Part shown: in pieces, positions 55,970 to 64,000 of the stretch
Numbering within the stretch: the stretch's first letter is position 1
Layout: the number at the start of each line of letters is the position of its first letter
DNA from: Kalaharituber pfeilii
Taxonomy: Eukaryota > Ascomycota > Pezizomycetes > Pezizales > Pezizaceae
Length of the DNA: 64,000 bases
Direction: 5' to 3'
NCBI GenBank assembly: GCA_015179045.1
Contig: WHUZ01000116.1
Span: 1 to 64,000 of the forward strand
Translations under genes and position numbers: made by a program
Notes under the pieces: model-generated
Database searches by the model: none
Seen by the model: only the letters and a program-made list of their open reading frames with translations
Told to the model about the DNA's origin: nothing

Positions 55970-57838
55970 CGTGCCCGAAGTGGTAACGATCTGCCCCCCT
56001 GTAACGATCCATTCTCTGGGCACTCCTCGTCAAACATTCCTCGCTCTACTACTTATTTTGGATATATTGCAACTATAGAAATTGCTTAACATTATACCAA
56101 TTTGACATCGCTGAATCAGAATTTGCTATCATAATGAGGAAAAAATCAAAATTCCATTATTTACAACCAAATTCATTATTATTCACCTAATTTGAGCTCT
56201 CCCTGTATATAGTATAGCTCAACATCCTCGAAATCAGAAAAATTATATAGAAAACTAGTAATTCTCATCCATCTAGGGCTGGTCTTTTTATTAAAAGTCA
56301 ATATTGCATATACAGATCATGTGGGATGCAGTGCACCTTCAATTGTATAGAAGTAGTTTATGTTCCTGAGCTAATCTCTATACCTTGATCTGACCTTCAG
56401 TGTTCCTAGACTCCTCAAGTGATTCAGGAATACCGGAACTTGAAGTTGTAGTAGTTGAAGCACTAGGGGTGGTAACAGTAACTCCTTCTGAGGTGCCAGG
56501 TATGACAGAAGAGACCTATGGCTCAAATCTGCTATTGGAACCTTCTTCTACCCACCCCCCCTTCTAGTATTCAGACCCTCCTATCTCATGAACTAAAGAT
56601 CTTTCCCAGCCCCAGCCTTGCATGTGAGTTCCTCTATGGTGTCTTTTTGTAACTTGTTCAGCTGCAGCCATCTCTCTCTATTTTCGTTCTTCTTTTGCCT
56701 TGCTGTCATGGGTCACCTCGGGTGGCCGATATAGCGTATATGCGGCGTATGCGAAATGCGACAGCAAATATATGGGATGCAGGTGTGTATTGCTAAATGA
56801 GCTATGCAGAGGACTAGTAAACGTCACTAGTCAAGTGTTTTTTCACTGATCTGGTGGGATGCGGTTCTCTACCCAAGACGCCCAAGACGTTATATTCACT
56901 CACTTCCTCCTAAGCCGCCTCGAGCTGAAGTTTAAGCAATACTGGAAATAGAAGGAAAAAATAGTAGGAGATATCGAAAAGGAAACAGAGAGTACCAGCG
57001 AAGGTCAGAAAGGAGGAAGAGAAACTTCAGAAGGTGCGAAAATAGTTTAGGATAAGAAAGAAGCCGCTGATATGCAAAGTAGTTAGCAGCGATGGATCGA
57101 GAAAGTAAGGCAAAAGAGGAACGAAAATAGAGAGAGATGGCTGCAGCTGAACAAGTTACAAAAAGATACCATAGAGGAACTCACATGCAAGGCTGGGGCT
57201 GGGAAAGATCTTTAGTTCATGAGATAGGAGGGTCTGAATACTAGAAGGGGGGTGGGTAGAAGAAGGTTCCAATAGCAGATTTGAGCCATAGGTCTCTTCT
57301 GTCATACCTGGCACCTCAGAAGGAGTTACTGTTACCACCCCTAGTGCTTCAACTACTACAACTTCAAGTCCCGGTATTCCTGAATCACTTGAGGAGTCTA
57401 GGAACACTGAAGGTCAGATCAAGGTATAGAGATTAGCTCAGGAACATAAACTACTTCTATACAATTGAAGGTGCATTGCATCTCACATGATCTGTATATG
57501 CAATATTGACTTTTAATAAAAAGACCAGCCCTAGATAGATGAGAATTACTAGTTTTCTATATAATTTTTCTGATTTCGAGAATGTTGAGCTATACTATAT
57601 ACAGGGAGGACTCAAATTAGGTAAATAATGATAAATTTAGTTGTAAATATTGGAATTTTGATTTTTTCCTCATTATGATAGCAAATTCTGATTCAGCGAT
57701 GTCAAATTGGTATAATGTTAAGCAATTTCTATAGTTGCAATATATTCAAATAAAAGTAGTAGAGTGAGAAATGCATGACGAGGAGTGCCCAGAGAATGGA
57801 TCGTTACAGGGGGGCAGATCGTTACCACTTCGGGCACG
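55970..57838. repeat. Second palindrome, 0.73 kb arms
   Basis: Arms 55,970-56,703 and 57,106-57,838 are near-identical inverted copies around a 402-base spacer. Outer ends begin CGTGCCCGAAGTGGTAACGA. The 83-residue frame at 57,156-57,407 is within an arm and unrecognised. It could be a foldback element with long TIRs or a local inverted duplication. Confidence 0.9.
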
Positions 57839-60800
57839 CTACGTAGCTAGCCACCACCTACCAGTGGCAACTTACCCCGCCACACCAGCTTTCTAGCGGC
57901 TTTCCCTGCAGCACTTGCATATCTCCCTTTCCTCGCATAAACCGCTTTTACGGTATTTTCCGGGATCAGCGGCCTCGGAATACGAGCTTTTCCCAGGTTC
58001 CTATATAGTAAGGGACTCAAGGTGTATGGGTTAATACGGCGATGCGGATGACGAATAAACCTCTCAACATCGGAAAGCCAGTCTTGAACCAGGACACCGC
58101 ATAGTGGGAAGGAAAAGTTATCTATGCAGTGAAATAACGAGAGCCATATTCGGAGAAACGCTGGTTATGCCAATTGCCAGGGCAAGCGGTCAGCCGTAGT
58201 AAGGGGTAGTTTCGTGATGTAACCAGGACGAGTTGTAAAGCTTGCGGTCTTGGAATTCAACCTGCTGGCTTGGATCGTTAAGTAGTCGAAGCGAGGCCCA
58301 GTCGAAGAGTTTCATTTCCAGGCAGAGAAAGTACTCGAGTGTTCGAGTACAAGAGGGGTAATCACCGGCGAGCTAAGCTTGCCAAGAATCTCTTCCCTGT
58401 TGACTTCAACAGCAGTTTGGCACTCTTCTTATTGCTGCACGGCAACCTGTCACGTCACGTTGGTCAACTCAACTCACCACCCTAAGGCTGTAATTAATTT
58501 GCACTCGATTTGTTTACAGCAGGTTGCGGGAATTTGTTGTTAAAAGAGTCAAGCAACTGATAGAACAAGTTCTGGTGCGAATGAACATGGCAGTTGTGAG
58601 CCTTAAAGCGACAGCCATATACTACCAGCCTCCGTAAAGCGAAGTAGTAGTCGATACAACGCCTTAGCGGAGCAGCAACCACAACCACGGGCGGAGATAG
58701 AGTCGCGGCCCATCGCAGGTATATACTGGGAAGTCCCAACCGTTACTTATATCTCGGAGGGCAAAAATTGGCCATTTATTTTAGCGGTTACTGCATATTG
58801 AGTGGACATAGTCATGGCAGCTAAAGTCTGGGGCAATTATTGAAGTAGGAAATAATACAGAAAACATAGCGATTGTCGTCATAAGTATATGGACTTCATC
58901 GATGCCTACCTTCAACGGAAAGTGTTTGCGCAAACGGGAAAATTATGCAAGGTCATCAAAAAGCAACTGTAGGTAAGGTGGAGGCAGTGTGAAGCTGCGT
59001 GTAAATTCTTGGTGATGCGGATGTTCTAAGAAGCAGTTGTCACTACCTTTACAATAGCAACCATTGTCAGATATCCCTGCTGAATGTAGACCGTGGTTAT
59101 CTCATTGCCGGGGGGGGTCCGCAAGTTTTCATTAATCCTTATTTTATTTCAGCGACAATAAGTTATATATAGAAAGAATTTACTCTGCTCAAGTGATGGA
59201 ATTGTGTTACAGCAAGGGCAATTGACTGGAACGGGATATAGGTGTACTGACCTTGCGGACAGTATGGATTCTTATTTCGCCAACTGGTACCACCCCGAGC
59301 TAAATTAAAACATTCCAGCGCTTTTATCTCACGATGCCGAGAACCAGAATTAATTATCACGAAGCAGGAAGGGGGTCCTGATTATTCTAATACCAAGCAC
59401 ATGGGGTATGACACTAGGGTCTGATTGCGCGGTGCGCCATGAGTGCTAACCAGTTAATGCCATTCCGACGACTCTCACATTGGCACCGGAATTGTATTTT
59501 AGATATATACATTGATAAGTATGCATTGTTACTGGCATGTACTATGAAGAAACGCTTTTTCCATATAATTCTGAAGCAGGGTACGTCTGTATGCTATGTA
59601 ATAAATGGTACGATTATTCAGATGTAACGGAATGAGACAAGAGCCTACATTATCACCCGACACTGGCAGCTAATGGATTTGTTGCGTAGAAGTAATATCA
59701 ACTCTGCTAGTTACGTGAATTCAGGACATAAAGATAATCCACCAGCGGGGCCCACAAGCACATATTCAAATCTGTCGCTCAGGTTTATCGGCCTTGTGCT
59801 CGTTACGGGAAATTGAAATAGACTTCAATTAAATATTTTTTTTTTTTTGCAGAAAAATTGCCGAGGAAGCCCAACACTCAGTGTTGTCACACGTAACTAT
59901 TTCCAGATCCGATTCACTCTTATCGTTAACTACAGTAAAGCAAATAGCATCATCATTACGTTCCTGTCGTACAAAATGTGCAGGCTTTTCCGGCACTGCT
60001 GACATGCATACAAACTATTCCTCTAGATGCCTCAGAGCCTCATCCCTCCGTCCTGCACCATGGTTCGCGGTCAATAAATGGATGTCTTATCGCACTCCCG
60101 GGCGTTTAACAGGGGTACGATAGTGAACATTAATGATTTTTTTCGCTGAACCTAGGATACGTGATAAGCGAAAACGACAATTTCTTGCATATCTAACCTG
60201 TAATAAACCAATACAGACAGTACACAATATCAACTTGGTTTTCAGTGTTTGGTAGAAATATCTGATATAGTTGCAAAAGAAGCGATATTAGAAATCCAGC
60301 TATCTCCTTTCTTTTCTGCCGGGAGCTCCACATACGCTTAACCCCTAGATCCACATAAGGGAAGTTCTCAGTCATCAGGTATTTTTCTTGCTGAATAAGA
60401 CAATTTATGTGCCGCGTTAAAAAGTTTAAAATACCTAGTTTAACGGCATGCGATATACATATTGAGATCAATAAGATCCCAGGTAGGATCATTGATACAT
60501 GGTGACTCAGAGTATTTCAGTATAGGGTTTGTATCCTGTATACTAAATATAATACTTTTAAGCTACAGATAGGCCTAGAAAATACTCGGAGGATAATTTA
60601 CTATATTCTCCTATGCTCTGGCTTTAATTTTAGCCCATTTGAGAATCATTTGCACTCGCAGTAATTTGTTGTGGCCTCCGAAAGTGTTCAGTTTTCCAAA
60701 TGGGTTCAATATCCCAGTGGCGCCCGTTATACCAAGTTGAAGCTTTTCTTCCTTTGAAAAGAGTGAAACTTAGGAATGAACTCCCGCTGTTCTCTTATGT

Positions 60801-61066
60801 GGAACGTTGTGCTATTGTAATATCCAGACATTGTTCCATGTGTCTGATAATCCGCAGCAAAGGACTGAGGGTACTACTGAAACTAGGGGAGGACAGAATG
60901 GTGTCTTGTGGGAGTATTCAGCTGCCGTTAACTGGTTCTATCTGTGATTGTCGCATTTTTAACTGGTATTGGGATTACGACTGAAGGGTAGCCGCTTAAA
61001 GACAGGTTCATGCGTACGGGTTTCGACACATTGTTCCAGCACTGCACTTTTGGGTTGCATTATGAG

Positions 61067-61067
<1 letters not shown>
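57839..61067. other. Gene-poor region
   Basis: Only short unsupported frames. About 60,420-60,700 resembles, in reverse, the sequence upstream of coiled-coil copy A (1,290-1,440; GGATCTTATTGATCTCAAT and CACAACAAAT blocks), suggesting an old diverged copy of that flank. No coiled-coil gene was found next to it. Confidence 0.4.
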
Positions 61068-61107
<40 letters not shown>

Positions 61108-61146
61108 TCACGTGACCCCGCATGCAGCTGTTCGCCATGGCAGGGC
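61068..61146 (-). mobile_element. LINE family 2 tail
   Basis: Long T-run and reverse tail flanked by GCATTATGAGT (61,057 and 61,147). Confidence 0.93.
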
Positions 61147-61989
61147 GCATTATGAGTCGTAGTAACAGGATGTATGAAAATGCATATTTCAACTCAACAT
61201 GACGTGTGTTCGCTTGGGGATAGGGATGTTGGACAATGAAGAAGGAATTGAGCGTTCTTACAGGCAATGGTGGGCACTGTTTCTTCACGATTCATGGCTA
61301 ATTTTAAGAATCATGGACTCTGTAAACTACATGCATGGAGAACTACACAAAATGGCAAAGGGCGCTGATGTAGAGGAGAGATTTAATTTTACTAGGGGAA
61401 CTATGGACCTTGGGTAATATACTGAAATTAGGAAATGGGTAATAGTAAATGACGGAAGAACGTCATGGTCCCTGCCAAAGGTTGGTAGTCTGCATCATAT
61501 GCGAGGCTACATGACCAAAAAAAAAGGGGAAAAAAAGAGCAACGTGGGCATGAGGCCGAAACGGAGTATGACAACAAGTGAAAGAATAATATGGAAAGCT
61601 CTAGCAAATTTGAAGTGGCTTTAATGCTTAAGTGCCTAGTTACTCCTAGAAATGCATTGCTAGACTGAGCTTGCCGCTCTAGATTTGTCGCCTAGCACTG
61701 TACTGTGGGGAAGCTGAAAGAATTGGTGTTGCACCAGAATAGGCCAAGCCTTGTGATACAGGGTTGTCACTCTGGCATAAAGGATGGATCTTTCTATGGC
61801 TTCTTTTGATTGTTCTCCTTTGATTATTCTTCTTTGATTATTTGGATTTCTTTCATTACTAGAATTCGGTGACATAGAATCTTTCTTTATTTTGTGATTC
61901 GAGTTATTACTTTGCACCCGTAGTGAGGAAGGAGGAGTTGGAGGCGGATGGTGGTGGAGGCAGGAGGTAGCAGGTGAGTCAGAAGGGTC
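61147..61989. other. No supported gene
   Basis: A 72-residue frame (61,199-61,417, MTCVRLGIGMLDNEEG) is open but unrecognised. Confidence 0.35.
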
Positions 61990-62317
61990 CCGAATCAAGG
62001 ACACCCCTCCCGAATGCAGATGGTGCGGTAGAGACCTCGAAAATTTCGACCACATCATGAATAGGTGTGAAGCGTGGAAGAAAAGGCTACCTAGAGGAGA
62101 GGCGGGGCTAAAGGAGTTGCCAAGTTCTGAGGAGGGGGGGGAGAGAACATTGGCGGAGGTGCTGGACTGGGCGGCGGAGTAATCTGTCATAATTCCATTT
62201 TATTTCTTCATCCGTTATTTATCTTTCCGTTTATTATCCTTCATGTATCTACACCCTTGCCATAGCCTGCAAGGCGGCATGCGAGTAATGAAAAAAAAAA
62301 AAAAAAAAAAAAAAAAA
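61990..62317 (+). mobile_element. LINE family 1 3' end
   Basis: Encodes CRWCGRDLENFDHIMNRC and the ending LAEVLDWAAE (stop at 62,182). The tail (GCCTGCAAGGC inner stem) and poly(A) follow. Closest in the window to 13,060-13,603. Confidence 0.9.
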
Positions 62318-63149
62318 GACCATTCAGTCTGTAATGTGAGTAAAGCTATACAGTAGCTATATACAGAATATACTCTAACTTCTACGTATACCTCATTCTC
62401 TAATGTTTACGGTTTTTGCTTGCTGATTTTACAACCGCCAGCATCGCTTTCCATTACCCATGCAAAGCTTGACCATACTGCCAAAGCCAACTTTGTTGCA
62501 CCAGATTTTGGTAACCCAAATTCCAGAAGACTGGATTTCGGTATCAGATGACTGCAGGGAATCGTCGATGCAGGATCAAAACTTGAACTGCACAACTGAA
62601 GGAATCATCATCACCAATACCGGTGATTGGAATGTCTGTCCCCCTGCAGTACTAGTGAAAGAAATTAGTATACAGTCAAGCGATACAAATAAGAAAAAAG
62701 TACTTACCTGAATACCTGCAAAAAGCGCTGCTCAATGAGAAAAAAGTCTAGATAGGTATCCGAAGATATAGCAAGGTTTATGTTAAATCTATGTCCAAGT
62801 AGCCTGAAGGTGGCCCCTGAATAGCCTCGTAACCAGCCCTCCTGCCTCTGAATTGCTTGAATGGCCTGAATGGCCGGGACCGGCTGACCGGCCTGGACCA
62901 ACCTGGGTGGCGTGGGTGGCCTGGGCGGCGGCCTGGCCGGTTGGGAACACTGTTCGACGCAGGATGGTAGCATTGGCATACTATGGCAGCATACGTGTAG
63001 CATGACAGCATCGACGCAGCATAACAGGCCCTTCAGTGTAGATCCTTCAATGCTTTAGCCGTATATAGAATCAATATACTTTTTAAAATGAGTAGTCACA
63101 TTGGATGGGGACGTCGACACATAGAAGGCACTCCCTCCCAACTATAGAG
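62318..63149. other. Gene-free, with degenerate GGCCTG array
   Basis: A decayed array (GGCCTGAATGGCCGGGACCGG) at about 62,845-62,945 resembles the hAT-like element arrays but lacks its ends. Confidence 0.45.
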
Positions 63150-63320
63150 GATTACAATTGCATCCTAACCGTACAGCTGTGCAATTGCATCCTGACAGTA
63201 CAGCAATACAATAGCGTCCTGACAGGACAGTAGTGCAGGTACATCCTGGCAGTACAGTCATACAATAGCGTCCTGACAAGTAATGCAAATTGCATCGTGA
63301 CGGTACAGCAATGCAAATCC
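63150..63320. repeat. Minisatellite, about 29-base unit
   Basis: Five to six units containing GCATCCTGACAGTACAGCAA or AGCGTCCTGAC. Confidence 0.8.
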
Positions 63321-63538
63321 CATTGCTTCCTAACAATGGAAGGCCGGATATGTGTCTGGAAGGGGACAGCAAAGGTCTGCATCCAGACACCACATTTTAG
63401 CTTTAGCTTCTGGGTATTAAGAGCAGTAATGTAGTACCCAGGCATCGCAGTCAGATAGCTGCGCACCCCGGTTGGCAAGTCTGCGTCAGAACCGCTAGTG
63501 TCGTCTGACGCTCAGGACGCAAAAAATTTTCGTTCCTG

Positions 63539-64000
63539 ATGGAGTTAACCAACAAGTTAATTGCTACACTAAGTGCAGGTCAGTCCACAATAACACACAG
63601 AGGGAAGTGGCTCATAGTTGCAAGGCCCGACCGAGAGGCATGCTGCAAGGGGAGGGAGGTGGCCACCGGGAGTGGGGTGCGCCAAAGGATAAAGGCGTGG
63701 GGGAAAGAGAAGAGAGAGATAGAGGGGTTCGGAGGAGGAAAGGTCATGGAGTGGAGTAGGGTGGCGACATCAAACTTCACTGCATTGCGACTAGAGCGAG
63801 GAAGGTGTGCTATATAGTTGAAGAAGCTGGGGGTGGCGGAATCGGATAGGTGCAGGTGTGGGGAGGTGCAAACGGGGGAGAATCTCGCTTTCCGATGCAG
63901 AAGCCAGGAGAACCGCCCAGAAGGTTTTGAGAGGTGGAACGACATGGGAAAGGATTGGAAAAGAAAGGCGGAGAATGGGGAGGAATATGACATTTTAGAG
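63539..64000 (+). mobile_element. LINE family 2 ORF2 C-terminus (runs off window)
   Basis: The frame from 63,539 (RNase H-like region, REACCKGREVATGS) stops at a TAG (63,815) where the related copy at 17,390 has TGG. It then continues with LKKLGVAESDRCRCGEVQTG and RPEGFERWNDMGKDW. A single G-to-A change explains the stop. Confidence 0.85.

Noticed and set aside
58494..58739. 81-residue frame as a gene
   Set aside because: No domain, no second copy and no splice context.

Overview
The window reads as genomic DNA of a filamentous ascomycete fungus. Its genes carry short GT-AG introns (51-138 bases). It holds a HET-domain gene, a NACHT/pentapeptide/WD40 NLR, an F-box gene and a fungal-type LINE/LTR/DNA-transposon load with C-to-T-like stop codons. 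The repeat content and gene families would suit a repeat-rich Pezizomycete (truffle/morel group), but the sequence alone does not prove that. No rRNA, tRNA or CRISPR was seen.

Region 1 (1-35,110) is one very large inverted duplication. The left arm (1-16,970, still running off the window start) is repeated in reverse at 23,076-35,110 around a unique 6.1 kb spacer (16,971-23,075). Each arm carries, from the centre outwards, a three-exon gene for a protein ending in an interferon-induced 6-16 (IFI6/IFI27-like) hydrophobic domain, LINE and Copia debris, an intact two-exon coiled-coil gene (copy B) and a broken relative of it (copy A). The spacer holds a two-exon gene of a fungal hypothetical family and a HET-domain gene destroyed by frameshifts and two solo LTRs. 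Many insertions occur in only one arm, often with target-site duplications and the empty site preserved in the other arm. This dates them after the duplication and argues against an assembly artefact.

Region 2 (35,111-43,282) has a GC-rich five-exon F-box gene on the minus strand (36,352-38,999). It is followed by a Tc1/mariner element interrupted by a LINE fragment and by a 1.5 kb LINE-derived element that has ORF1-like genes but no reverse transcriptase.

Region 3 (43,283-49,906, minus strand) is an NLR relic: N-terminal region, NACHT, pentapeptide repeats and about a dozen near-identical WD40 repeats. It is broken by stop codons, frameshifts, a solo LTR, a hAT-like element with GGCCTGAA-type arrays and LINE tails.

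Region 4 (49,907-64,000) is gene-poor. It has a 1.3-1.5 kb direct segmental duplication, a second copy of a CAGTCTAACC-TIR element, a 0.73 kb-arm palindrome (55,970-57,838), minisatellites and LINE 3' ends.

Working view: this is a mobile-element-rich allorecognition/immunity-like neighbourhood (HET + Ifi-6-16 + NLR). The duplicated Ifi-6-16 and coiled-coil genes are the best-preserved genes. Their joint function is inference. All alignments were made by eye.
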